This document shows positions 40,371 to 51,663 of a stretch of DNA of 64,000 bases, one piece after another. Source of the DNA: Lates calcarifer (Eukaryota > Chordata > Actinopteri > Centropomidae); contig NC_066853.1 of NCBI RefSeq assembly GCF_001640805.2, positions 28,598,378 through 28,662,377 of the forward strand, in the 5' to 3' direction. The position numbers were made by a program, and so were the translations under genes. How positions within the stretch are numbered: the stretch's first letter is position 1; the number at the start of each line of letters is the position of its first letter. The notes below the pieces were generated by a model, which was not told the DNA's origin, made no database searches, and saw nothing but the letters and a program-made list of their open reading frames with translations.

Positions 40371-41772
40371 GTATCTGTGTGATAACACAAACCTGTTTTC
40401 ATATCACAATACCTAAAAGTTAAATTTATCAAGACATTATTTCTTTATGATGGTTAAATATGTCAAAAAAAAAAAATTCAAACATCACATTTCATCACTG
40501 TGTAGAGTGAAATGTTGTTTTTGTTTAGATCTGCAGTGGTTTTTGACTAGCACCACCTCCAAAGAGGGAAAAGATCATTTTGAAAATGAGTGGTAGTAGT
40601 GGTGAATCCAAACAATCAGTCTAATACCAGAAGTCATTACTTCTCAGTTTTAATCAATCTTCAACCTCTATTTCAAAGGAACACAACAGGACAACATCTA
40701 GGTCTAAATGAAGGAAAAATAGGATAAGTGCAATGACCGATTAGCAAAGATGCAAAGAGGAGAAAACAAACATATATTAACTAGGAGTTGATATAATGAG
40801 CAATATGATGAACTGGGCAATGGTGAGCAAACACTTATGCATTGTATGACTATTCTACTAATGGATATGAAGATTTCTACAAATAAAATGTGAGAATAAA
40901 GGTATTATTTTGACATCAACTCACTCATGAGCAGGAAAGAGGGTGGCTCTATTTCTTGATCTGAATTCCAAAACAATTGCTGTTGTCGGGAACCTTTCAT
41001 GACATCTTTGGGTGGATCATCCCTGAGGCGTTTAGGCTGCATACAACAGGTTCTACTCTCAGCTGCCTCAGCTTTAGAAGTCTGCCAGTAGACATTCCTC
41101 CTTTGGCACTGGCCAAAGGCAGTCTTTTGCAGCTGTACAGCCAGTGAGTGTTTGACAGGTTTATGGTGGAATAATGCACTAATTACTGTACTTTATTAGA
41201 AAGCTGTAGACCAGATTGGCAGTGGCCAGATGGCACAAAAACCCTAAACAAAACCATCAATGTAAAAATGTGGTAATGATTAAAAAGGTTATTTAAAATA
41301 TCTGAAAGGTATAGGATTTAGGTACAGGATTTTGCTAAAAACAGTTTTTGCTGGTTATAACCAGCAACTGACAAATCCTGCATATGCAGATGTGCCTTAA
41401 AACACCTTTAAGGTGCGCTTGTGGTGTTATTTGATGTTGATTTAGCTGGTATTAGGCCTTGGCACACCTGTGAGAAACGTTAAACTGAAAGTCAGGAGGT
41501 AACCTAAACCTGCGTTGACGCCTATTACTGTATCAGGGGTTGACCAAGCCTATATTAAGTGTTGCCTGGGAGCCTTGGCCTGAGAGACAATTTTCTTGAA
41601 TAGGCTGTCAACAGAGCCTGTGTCTATATTTGTGGGCTCCCCTCAGTTCTGTTCAAGTGATGTGTACGTTGTAGCTGTTGAAAAATGTGGGTGCCTACCT
41701 CTGTATGTGTTACAACCTCCTTTTTCCAATGGGTACAACCCAGGCCAGACAATCAAAAACAGCCTAGATGTA
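40371..41772. other. Intergenic, downstream of nf1
   Basis: No gene or element recognised. Confidence 0.5.
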
Positions 41773-42100
41773 CAGTACTGTGCAAAAGGCACTTGAGATG
41801 ATTTTACACTTATCCTTCATCTGTACCACCAGAGAGGTGTCTGATCTGTCCCAGATTAATTCTGCAGCAGGACAGCAAGTCCAAACATACAGTCAGCATC
41901 ATAAAGAACTATCCTCAGAGAGAAGAAGAACAAGGAATCCTGCAACAGATGGTCTGACCTCCCCACCACAGAGCCCTGATCTCAACATCATGAAGTCAGT
42001 CTGAAATTACATAAAGAGACAGAAGACACTGAGACAGCCTGTATCCACAGAAGAACTGAGGTAACTTCTCTAAGTTACTGCAACAAATGACCTAAGTACA
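41773..42100 (+). mobile_element. Tc1-like element relic (third family)
   Basis: Terminal-like TACAGTACTGTGCAAAAGGC at about 41769-41788, then decayed transposase codons: Q-D-S-K-x-K-H-T-type (41868-41888), PPQSPDLNI (about 41964-41990) and a final K-T-E-E-L-R-like stretch. The middle is deleted and no right terminus is seen. Confidence 0.7.
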
Positions 42101-42289
42101 GGAGTACCGAGGAAAATTGGACCTGTTTTAAAGGCAAAGGGGGGAAGAGGGGGCAGGTCATAGGAAATACTGATCTGATTTAGGTTTTTTCTGTTTACTG
42201 CACTTTACATGAGGTTAACTGATGAATATAAATTAATGGGATTATTTTTGACATTGTAACTCAAATTCAGTATTTGTTTCTCATCAAAA

Positions 42290-42765
42290 ATTTTAGATTA
42301 CATAAAGGAATGGAAGTTGTTCTTAACCTTTAAATTTATTGTTTCTTTGACTAATTTTCTCTGAGTTATGTGTAGTAAAAAATAACAGGTTGATAAAAAC
42401 ACTTTTGTGTGTGGTGTCACTCTACAACTTGTAATTTATGTATTTTTGTTATTTAAAATCTTTCATTTTATTTTCACACCAATTTGTAAGTCCAAACAAC
42501 TTCTAAAATGTGTACATAATGAATATTTTGTATGCTGGTCATTGAGCTTATTACTGTATTACATCTTAACATTAAACATTTAAGTTGTACTGTATCACAA
42601 ATTTAGGTTTTGTCTCCACTCAGCAAATTTTAAGTTACAAAAAGAAATGCAAGTGGTATTCAACCTTTCAATGTAATGTTCCTTTGACTAATTTTTACTT
42701 AATTATGTGTAGTAAAAATAACTGGTTATTGGCAGTTTTATATTCAGACAGTAAAACATTTTTGT
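42290..42765. repeat. Diverged direct duplication
   Basis: Sequence at about 42290-42418 recurs at about 42628-42765. Both contain the shared blocks CTTTGACTAATTTT, TTATGTGTAGTAAAAA and CATTTTTGTGT or ACTTTTGTGT, in the same order and about 330 bp apart. Unknown origin; possibly the ends of an old element or an LTR pair. Confidence 0.6.
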
Positions 42766-42849
42766 GTTCAACAAAACCCTATAACTCTTGTTGTGATTTT
42801 GTGTGTGGTGAGCACAAATCCATCATTTTATTGAACAAGAAAGTTACTA

Positions 42850-44560
42850 CGACTGTCATATGAACAAAGGCACAGTGAACAGGATCTCTGTGAGGAAGTT
42901 GGAGGAATTGCTCACCAGTCAGTACATGCATGACTTCAATGAAAAGACTTCTGATAAAGTCAAGAGAAGACATGAGGTTTTTGGAAATCGTTAGTCATTC
43001 TGCAAAGCTTCAGGATGGACAGTATAAAAATGCCTTTCAGGAAAGAGCATCCCACACTCCCAAACAATCTGTCTATGGAGTGGACAGGATGTTGAGAGCA
43101 GAGCTGCAGTTACAGTTGGAAGATTCAGTCTTCTGGACAGACAGCACCTCCGTCCTGAAATATATAAAAAAATGAAGATAAACGATTTCATACCTTCGTC
43201 GGAAACAGAGTTTCAACCATCAGGAATGCTACCAATGTATCACAGTGGTGATATGTCAGTTCTAAGATGAATCCAGCTGATGATGCATCCAGAGGTATGA
43301 AGGTGGACACACTGCTGGCTGGCAGCAGTTGGGTGGAAGGGCCCAGCTTCCCATGGAAGTCAGAGGAGTATTGGCCAGAGTGTGTTGTGGAGACGGCCAT
43401 TTCATCGGATGACCCAGAAGTAAAAAGAGACTTCATTGTGAAAGACTCACGCAGTGCTACTGACCAACTGCTCACTTATTTTTCAAGCTGGCAGAGGCTG
43501 AAGGTCTCAGTCGCATGGTTCCTCAAAGTGAAGAAAGCTCCGTTGAAGTTATGCCAAGTGAGAAAGGAGCTGGCGTCTGAACCAAACAATCAATCCACAC
43601 ACGTGCAGTTGGAGATGAAGAGGGTCAGAAAGACACTTACGGGGCACAGTGTTTCTTCAGATGACCTATTAGAGGCAGAGGTTTTCATCATTAAGTATGC
43701 TCAGCAGCAGAGGTGTAAGGAGGAAATTGACACACTCTTATCTGGAAAGTCATCAGTCAGAAAGAGAAGTTCTTTGTACAAACTGGATCCACGCTTGGAA
43801 GATGGCCTGCTGAGAGTTGGAGGGCGGCTGAGTAAAGCAGCGCTGCTGGAGGAGAGTAAGCATCCACTCATCCTTTCTAAAGACCAAGATGTTGCAACTC
43901 TCATCTTAAGACACATCCACCATCAGCTGGGCCAAAGTGGAAAAAACCACACATTGTCCACACTGAGGAAAAATTATTGGATCACAGGGGTTAATTCAGC
44001 AATAAGGAAAGTGATATGTGACTGCTGCACTTGCAGACGCTTCACTGTACAACCAGGTGAACAAAAGATGGTGGACTTTTACAAGCGTGGGAGTCGACTA
44101 CTTTGGACCAATTGAGGTGAAAAGAGGGAGAAGCATGTGTAAATGCTATGGAGTGACTTTTACCTGTTTGTCAAGCAGAGCAGTTCACCTGGAGATGGTG
44201 ACCTCATTAGACACTGATGCATGTATTAATGCTTTGAGGCAATTTATGAGCAGAAGAGAAGTTACTCACATGTTGTCTGACAACGGTACTAATTTTGTTG
44301 GATCTGAGAGGGAATTGCGTGAGGTTCTTGCAAAGTTGAATCACAGAAAGATACAGGGAGCACTGCTTCAACATGGAATCAAGTGGAGTTTCAAAACACC
44401 TGCAGCATCCCATCATGGTGGTGTTTGGGAGCGAGTGATTCGGATGATCAGAAAAGTGCTCAATTCTGTTCTGCATCTACAAACACTGGATAGTGATGGA
44501 CTGCATACAGTTCTTTGTGAAGTTGAGGCCATTTGCTGTGTTATGCATCTACACCTGCAT
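42850..44560 (+). mobile_element. BEL/Pao LTR retrotransposon fragment
   Basis: Order of parts: the end of the Pao protease/pre-RT region (RISVRKLEELLTSQYMHDFN near 42880, SREDMRFLEIVSHSAKLQDG at 42967); a junction near 43060 where almost the whole RT is missing; RNase H (FWTDSTSVLKYI, 43134-43169, then NPADDASRG, 43270); and integrase. No LTR is recognised on either side. Truncated after CEVEAI at about 44530. Confidence 0.9.
43267..44560 (+). pseudogene. BEL/Pao pol: RNase H end and integrase, frameshifted
   Basis: The first frame (43267-44081) carries the RNase H/linker end and the integrase zinc-binding motif: H-x3-H in HIHHQLGQSG, then C-x2-C in CDCCTCRR. A frameshift near 44050 moves to a second frame holding the catalytic core: the Asp in VGVDYFGPIEVKRGRS (44088), the Asp in LSDNGTNFVGSERELRE (44276) and the Glu in SHHGGVWERVIRMIRK (44410). 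So D, D and E are all retained, but the protein is split and stops soon after VLCEVEAI. Integrases of this family join LTR cDNA into host DNA. Confidence 0.92.
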
Positions 44561-44689
44561 GCACCTACACACCAGCATGTGCGAATAGTGACAAAGGGCC
44601 ACTATAATATATATAGAAAAATAAAACAATATATATGCTTTGTCAGTGTGTTTCAAGACAAAGTAAGACAAATCTCAGTATAGTTACGG

Positions 44690-45049
44690 TCCTAGGCATG
44701 TGCTCTATGTGCAAAAGATGCATTGTTAGGAAATCTAAGGTAATCTTGCTCATCTCTAATTTTTTTCTCATGAGCCTTTCGAGGTTTAAAATGAAAAAAA
44801 GTTAAAACAATAACTTGGACTGTGAGTGAGTCTTCTTTATCAAACACAACATGCAATAGAATAAATAGTAACCAAAATGAAGACCATAGGCATTACTGTA
44901 TATTAAAATGATGCTTTAAAAAGCAAAATCCACAGTTTTTAAACTGTTCTGTAACACCTCTCTATAGCAGGGATGAACTCATTCTATTAAGGTTTTACAG
45001 TAGACACAGAGCCCAAATAATACTGTGTGGATTAAAAGCCAGAGTGAAG
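44690..45049. other. Intergenic, no feature seen
   Basis: AT-rich sequence between the BEL/Pao fragment and an LTR-like unit. Nothing is recognised. Confidence 0.5.
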
Positions 45050-45620
45050 AATTGACGTGGATTTGGGTTTAAAGTCCCAAACCACTGGGCTACGATCAGA
45101 ATTCCTCAGCCTGATTCAGGTGTCCAAAAAGTATCAGGAGACGGCAGTGTCCAAGGCAGCAGAGTTTATTTGTCGACAAAGAAACCCGAGAACAGTTCAA
45201 AGTGCACACAAGTTACACCTGAAAAGCTCTAAAAATGTACTGGCTCTGTCTCTCTTCATATACAGTTTTGGCTGTGACTTTCCACGCCTCTTAGATCATT
45301 TCATTGGTTTACACCATTAAAAACATGGGTTTTGGTTAACTGTCTATCCCTATGTTAAAAGTACATCATTATGTATTAAGGCACATATCGTTGTGGTGGC
45401 AGGCATATGGGCCTTTTTGCTAAATTATTTGCTGAGTCAGGCTAAAGCTGGCCCTGTCTTCATCTGACCTGTTCACTCTCTGTTATACACCATTATGTCT
45501 TAACCTATCCTGATTAAATTTTTTAAAAACAAAGTTATTCCTTACTTTTACACCATTATTTCTTAACTCTCCCTAGCATCATTTTTTAAAAAGTATCTAA
45601 CTTTTTCACACTTTAATATG
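45050..45620 (-). mobile_element. Probable solo LTR
   Basis: Read on the minus strand it has LTR promoter order: CCAAT (AACCAATGA, about 45300-45308), a TATA-like TGTATATGAAGAG (about 45257-45269) and AATAAA about 95 bp further (about 45163-45168), followed by a U5-like stretch. Upstream (U3 side) the block TACACCATTA recurs at 45310, 45485 and 45549, the last two as imperfect 64-bp repeats like U3 enhancers. No internal retroviral sequence adjoins and I cannot fix the TG/CA ends, so the limits are approximate. Confidence 0.5.
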
Positions 45621-46040
45621 GATTATACAAGGTATGCATTATATGCAGTGAACACTAACATCTATTCTCACACAGTAACATGTTACACATGTTTTCTTTG
45701 AATCACTTTTGAATCAGAGGCACTTTACTCTTTGCACATCACATAGCTGTTGGCTTCTTACACTACAGAATCATGGGTAAATATCGAATGGATGCAGTGT
45801 GTCAGGACAGGGCAACAACAAAATGTAACATATTTTATGCTCACAAACAGATAAAGTGTGACACATTTGTGAACCCAGAGCTTTTGACATTAGAACATGG
45901 TGTACATGGTGTTTTTTTGTTGGACAGCATGGATCTCAGTGGTTTCTACACAGAATTGTTCAGCCTTACCACCAAAGGCTTCTCACACAGTGGTCAGTGC
46001 TCAGTAGTTCAGTAGTTCATGACTCAACAACTCCTGCAGA

Positions 46041-46602
46041 GCTCCACTGTCATATCACATCACCATGATCAGTTCAGGTGTATGTTATCCAACATTTGAA
46101 TGTGTTTCTCAAAATGTAATTCACCTGTGTGACTTCAGGTGAGAAAGTAGCATGGGAACAGTCACATCATTAGATGAGGATGATGTAAAAAAAACCCTGA
46201 GCTTCAGTTTCATGCACATTTTACAGTGTACATATACACTGTAATGCTGTATATATACATGTACATGTTTCAGTAGCTGTATAGAACTGCTGTGTTTTTA
46301 AGCAGTTGTATGGTTGTACAACTGCTCAGCTTTACAGCAGTTCTATACAGCTACTGAAAGTTTTGGCCTGTGTATTTACCAACCCAGACCCAAAACCCAC
46401 CCTGATAAATACACAGGCCAAAACACAAGGGAAGCTGAGCTCCACTGTCATATCATATCAACATGATCAGTTCAGGTGTATGTTATCCAACATTTGAATG
46501 TAATTCACCTGTATGACTTCAGGTGAGAAGGTAGCACGGGAACAGTCAAATCATTAGATGAGGCCCATGTAAAAAACCCCGAGCTTTAGTTTCACACACA
46601 TT
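46041..46602. repeat. Direct duplication of about 160 bp flanking a palindrome cluster
   Basis: GCTCCACTGTCATATCACAT at 46041 and GCTCCACTGTCATATCATAT at 46438 start two copies of about 150-165 bp. Both run through GATCAGTTCAGGTGTATGTT and CAGTCACATCATTAGATGAG, or close variants, and are about 90% alike. The palindromes at 46268-46424 lie between them. Confidence 0.85.
46268..46424. repeat. Nested and tandem perfect inverted repeats
   Basis: Outer arms 46268-46293 and 46334-46359 are a perfect 26-bp inverted repeat. Inside it AGCAGTTGTA (46301-46310) pairs with TACAACTGCT (46317-46326). Directly adjoining, 46360-46378 and 46406-46424 form a perfect 19-bp inverted repeat with a 27-nt loop. 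The second palindrome recurs with one mismatch at about 47396-47455, near the 3' end of the Helitron. Confidence 0.95.
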
Positions 46603-47381
46603 ACCACTTGAGTTATAAACAGTATAGGACTCATGTCTGTACACAGAACTTTAGATTAGATCAAGGCTAAGTGCACAAATGTGAGACACCTTTAACATAC
46701 ATACCAACTGACACCCCACACTAATGATTAAGATGCCTAAGACCTGTCCTCTTTTGCCTGTTCTTTTTATCTATTGATGAGGAGACGGGTAAAGGGGGTG
46801 GAAGGAAAGGATGAAAACAAAAAGGGGGGAAGGATGAAATGAAAAGGAAAGGAATACATTTTTTATGACATAAAAAATATATCAGTTGGGTAGAGATCAA
46901 TGGTCCAAAAGATCCTTTAAACTGCAGTGCTGTTTTCAGAGACACAGTCATTCTGTCCAGGGTTCATAGTTTGTTCTGTCATGATGCTCTTCAGGCAGTT
47001 GTTGGCCAAACCAAAACTGTCAATGGAGCACAGTGTCAGCATGAAGATGGACTGACCTTTGACCTTTCCAGTGGCAGTATAGCTTCTGCTTTTAGTCATC
47101 TGGTCAGTGTCAGTGAACATGGAGGACACAGAGATGCAGAGACCTTAAAGAGAAAATAGTGGGAAACTTTATCTTTGACATTTCTTTAGTTGTAAATGCA
47201 ACAGGAAGCACTGTCACTCTCCACAAAGGTGGACAACTGATGTGCAGCTTTGCGTGTGCTTGCAGCAGTGTGTCTGATCACATGCCAAAGGAGCAAGGTC
47301 TGTGACAATGTGATGGCAGGAAGAGGAAGCTGATCCTGACAAGAGAAAACACAAAGATGTTGGAACAAAATGAAGTCCTGT

Positions 47382-47470
47382 ACAGCTACTGAAAGTTTTG
47401 GCCTGTGTATTTACCAACCCAGACCCAAAACCCACCCTGATAAATACACAGGGCAAAACACAAGGGAAGC
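47382..47470. repeat. Second copy of the 19-bp-arm palindrome
   Basis: ACAGCTACTGAAAGTTTTGG... to ...AAAACACAAGGGAAGC repeats 46346-46436 almost exactly, including both hairpin arms. One base differs in the right arm (CAGGGCAAAA against CAGGCCAAAA). Possibly the Helitron 3'-terminal hairpin. Confidence 0.9.
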
Positions 47471-47704
47471 ATAACTCACTGAAACATAGTTACCTGAAAG
47501 ATTATATGACCTATAACATTATCCAATACTCTTAACAGTCCTGATTACCAAACAAATGTTACCTATGACATGAAATCTACCAATAATTTGTTAAACAGTA
47601 AAATTAGGTTTCCTTTACATGGACAGTTACATTAGTTCAACAACAATGTTACCTAAAAACTACAACATGACACTCACTGAATTTACCTTACTTACAACCT
47701 TACC

Positions 47705-48991
47705 TTACCTTGCAGTGATTTCTGTGTTGGCGTAGATTTTACTCTCATTCATGTCCAGTAGGTGCAGTCCACCGAGAGAGGCCACTCGACTGATTGCAAC
47801 ATAAGCCATGCCAGGTTCAAAAATGTGCTTCAATGAGACAACAGCTGATGTTCTGGTCAAACCTTGAACCTTATGAATTGTACACGCAAAGGCCAGTTTA
47901 ATGGGAAACTGTCTGCGAACCACTCCTCTGTTTCTGTTCAGATTCTCCTCTGCTCTCTCTGTGTACACAAGGTTATCATGTACTCCTGATGCTCTGTTAC
48001 TGCTGTTCCTTCCAGCTGTTTCATCATCCATCTTTAGTCCAAGCTTAGTGACATGTGAGGATACATGTTGTTGAAAGGTTACCACTCTGACTAAAGTAGC
48101 AAATGAACCATTCACTATTCCTTGAGACACATCAAGGTTTCTGGTGAGCATAACACAAGCACCTTCAGCAACTTGCAGTGTGTCCGGTAACTCATTTCTG
48201 CGTCCTTTCACTGGTTTGTCTTGCTGCATCATTCTGCCAGATTGTGGGTCCTTTTTATAGTCATCAACATCAATTGTAGTGATGTGACAGTGAAGCTTAG
48301 CCAGTGTTGCAGAGTTGTGTGCATCTACTTGTCTATTAGTAGCAAAAATGTGCAGGACATCAGTTGGACAAAGTTGTGGTTCAGTGACAGCTTGTGGCAG
48401 CAAAGCTCTGTCTGCGTCAGACAGCTCATCAGACTTTTCCTTCACATGGATCCTGTTCAACATCTCTGCAAAGGCAACATCATCTTTCTGTCGCATAATC
48501 TCAGTCAGAGTGATCATCTGAAAGTGTTCCTGCCACAGGTCAATCTGTGATGGGTCGTACACACACAGAGGTTTAGGCTGTTGCACCAGTAGGAGCTGAT
48601 AGAAGTCTCCAACTACAATTACTGACATTCCTCCAAAGGGTTTCTGACTGCCTTTGATCTGTTTAAGTCTTGCATCCACGTAGACAAAGAGGAGCTTTGA
48701 CACCATAGACACTCCATCAATGATGATGATTTCAGCATTTAGAAGTTCTGCTCTGACCTCATCCAGCTGATTACCCAGTCCTACAAATGGAGGTTTCAAA
48801 CTTCTTGGCAGCTTGAGGAGAGAGTGCAGTGTAGTGCCAGATATATTAAAAGCTGTGGTTCCAGTGAAAGAAGTCAACAGAACAGTGGGCCTTGATATGT
48901 CAGCCTCTTCAGCATGTCTGGGCAGTTTGCTCAGTATCTTAGATGCCTCTGAGTAGATGCATTTGATGTGACTTCCCTGTGCCAGCACCAC
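47705..48991 (-). pseudogene. Helitron PIF1-like helicase domain, Walker motifs lost
   Basis: The longest open stretch (428 codons) is superfamily-1 DNA helicase. Motif Ia FTGTTAFNISGTTLHSLL, motif III VIVVGDFYQLLLVQ, ATNRQVDAHN, motif V-like VMLTRNLDVSQGIVNGSFAT, motif VI AFACTIHKVQGLT and VAISRVASLGGLHLL are all clear. Two ATPase motifs are damaged. The Walker A G-x-G-K-S should sit right at the 5' edge (about 48985), but the sequence there reads VLAQGSHIKCIY without the P-loop Lys. Walker B reads IIIIDGVSMV, with Gly where DE is normal. The upstream part (about 49600-49000) shows Helitron linker sequence broken by stops. In an active element this domain unwinds DNA during rolling-circle transposition. 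Confidence 0.93.
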
Positions 48992-49662
48992 TGTTTATGT
49001 AAAAGAACAGCTGCTCTGGATTCAGTCCACAAACACGTTTTATGCACTAGTCTCTCACAGCATAGAATACACAAGCCTGCTTCTGGTTCAGATTCTGGTA
49101 CATGTGACGTAAAACCACAGGATCAATGACAGGGGGCTCTCTGATGGCTCTGGCCTCTGTTACAGCATTAGCCTGTCAACCGTAGTCTGGGGCATTTTCT
49201 TGAACATTGTCATGATCTGGCTCTGCTGCCTCCAGTTCATAGATACACTCCAACCTGTCTGCTTCAGATTCAGGTGCCAGGTTACACCATTCATCAGTCC
49301 TCTGTTCTCCTCATACTCTTCAACAGCTTCCTATATCTCTTTACTGTTCATTTCATAATTGTCTTTGTTTCATTTGACAACGTCTCTGACGGGCTCAGGA
49401 AGGTCAGAACCAGGCAACTGCAGATAGCCACTGTTATAGAAGGACTTGTACGTGGGTAAGAAAGGCTTTTTCAGTTCCTGATCTGAGCGGTAAGGAATGT
49501 ATAGTATTAGAAGTGTTCCATCTGTTGCTCAGGATGTTTTTTCTGTGAGCAGCAGTGAAATCCGATGACGGCAGGCTCATCATTTTCAAATCCCATGTCA
49601 TTTAGCAAGGGCAAAATATTTTTACCTTTTCTCTGCTGACAAATCTGTATGTGGATGCAAAG

Positions 49663-50440
49663 TCAGCCACACATCTGTTCAAACTCTGGTGTTTCAGGTC
49701 TGGATTTGTATTTGTCAGTCAAAGATGTCATCCACACATTTAAACACTCTGCTGTTGTGCTCTCCAGGAACAAGAGGGGGCGACTCATTTTCAGTGGGTT
49801 GTCATCTGTTGTATGAACACGACAGCACATGAACACTGTTTCATGTGAAGGCCACAGGCACGGGTCGCACACTCCTGAGCACTGATCTCTCTCTTGTTGG
49901 AATAAGCCTGCATGACCTCTCTCATCTCATCACATTCATTGACATGGTCCCTGTTTGAGTTCTGAATGTTTTGAGGTACTTAGACAGTTTAGACTCTTGC
50001 TTTGTTATGTAGCTGGTGAAGTACATGATGCGTGAATATGCATTGAGAATGTAACTGACATCAATATTAGCATCCCAAACCTCAAGTGATGGATTATATC
50101 CATTTACCCAGCAGTCCTTTGGGTCACATTTCGGTATCACAGCACAGAATTTGTTTATCTTACGTAGACACTGGTGATACTCCTCGACTGACATCGAGCC
50201 AGGAGCTGCTCCAAACTCAGGGAGACACGTTCAGGTTCATTCAGCAGCTGGTTGAGTGGTCTGAGCTTAGTCTTTGCTGTTAGCAGTTCCACTGCATCAT
50301 CATCATCATCATCATCAGCAGCAGCAGGTCTAATGATCATTGTCTTTCTGCATGGTGGTTTGGGACATCCAAATCTGCAACCAGAGCCCAGGCTTCTGAA
50401 ACATATCTTTGAGTGGTTTTTACACAGGACAACATGTCAA
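49663..50440 (-). pseudogene. Helitron polyprotein, region between Rep nuclease and helicase
   Basis: Fragments in different frames fit the conserved Helitron stretch just after the HUH nuclease. CRFGCPKPPCRKTMIIRP (about 50375-50322) has the C/P pattern. Then come LRPLNQLLNEPERVS, MSVEEYHQCLRKIN (50194), WVNGYNPSLEVWDANIDVSY, RIMYFTSYITKQESKLSKYL, and SLTDKYKSRPETPEFEQMC near 49690. A run of GAT codons (seven Asp) from a trinucleotide repeat interrupts it at about 50294-50322. Stops and frameshifts lie between blocks. Confidence 0.85.
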
Positions 50441-50509
50441 CATCCTGCTCATTATCAGGCTCATGTTCTGGCTAATGAAGTGTATCATTGTCCAACCTGT
50501 CAATTTCCA

Positions 50510-50513
50510 TCAG

Positions 50514-50544
<31 letters not shown>

Positions 50545-51040
50545 GGGAGTGTGGGGTCACTTGGACTTGAGACTCACTTCTCAGTCTGGGTAACGCTTCA
50601 ACTGTTTCCTGCACCTCAGATGGGACACACACCACATTACCACGTATTGCTCTGTGTCTGCCTTTGGGAAGTGGGATGATCTTAGCAAATGGAATACACT
50701 TGGCGATCAGATGTCTCTCCAAAATGTTGAGATCACACAGCTCAGGTGGAATATCAACAAGCTCCATGTTGTTGGCTACAGCCAGAGAGGGCATGGCTCC
50801 TTTTTGAAGATGATCATGACAGGTGTGACAGATCCATTCATCCTTTCTCTCATCAGGAACTTTACACTGTTCATTTCTGCAGCCGTCATCACAAACATGA
50901 ACATATTTTCCTGTCAGACATTCAGCAGCCACTTCTGCATTTTTGACATAATCTGACCTTTGATCTTTGAGTTTCACCTGGTTCGCAAATGAAGCTTTAT
51001 GACAGACAGTGCAGACGTAAGTGGGACCGGCATTTATATG
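50510..51040 (-). pseudogene. Helitron DUF6570-like zinc-binding region
   Basis: From about 51030, TYVCTVCHKASFANQVK gives a C-x2-C knuckle. DEWICHTCHDHLQKGAMPSL follows with a second, then PPELCDLNILERHLIAKCIP, F-A-K-I-I-P-L-P-K-G and IRGNVVCVPSE, the standard DUF6570 pattern of Helitron-like proteins. The frame runs into (ATG)n/poly-Met from an expanded (ATC) repeat at 50514-50543. Just where the HUH nuclease should begin, the element jumps to post-nuclease sequence. Confidence 0.85.
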
Positions 51041-51663
51041 TGATCTGAAAACAGATATGAATTCTTCATTTTCCCGGCATCAAGTATTGATTTTCTGAGT
51101 ATTTATTGATTTTCTCTGATGAAAACTGTCATCTTCTCTGTATCTTTTAGTAAAGTACAGATTTTTTTTTCTGCCTGAAGTTGCTGTGATAGCAGTTGGT
51201 GATGTACTGTTTTTTTTCTTGTCTGAATCCTTCATTACAGTATTTGTTGCTTGAATAAGATTTCTTTTTGGCTCTATATGATTTATTAGAAGAATACTTT
51301 TCCTTTTTCTTTTCTTCTTTCGTTTTCTTTTCTTTTTGGTGCTTTCCCTGAGATCATTAGTCCCCTCTGAAAATTTCTCCTTTCATTTTTACCAAGTTTT
51401 ACCAGTTTAGAGGAGAGGTCATGTGAGACAGATCACTGGCAGCAGGTTTTATCAGTGGAACAGTTGAGAGTGATTCTTTGTGAGGAGCATCATGTGCTGT
51501 GACAGAATTAAAGCTGAACTGGCTCGATGGTTGTGGTTCAGTTTCAATATCAATACATGCTTCATGTAACATGTCATCAGAGAGGTCAGTGACCACAGTG
51601 TTTGTCTTTGGAGCATCAACCACAACAAGACTGGGGGTTGTAGTCTGAGTGTCTGGGATGGCT

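Noticed and set aside
45057..45320. Plus-strand 87-codon frame
   Set aside because: It overlaps the LTR-like promoter signals on the other strand and has no domain.
50252..50593. Plus-strand Ser- and His-repeat frame
   Set aside because: It comes from the trinucleotide repeats inside the Helitron, whose real coding frame is on the minus strand.
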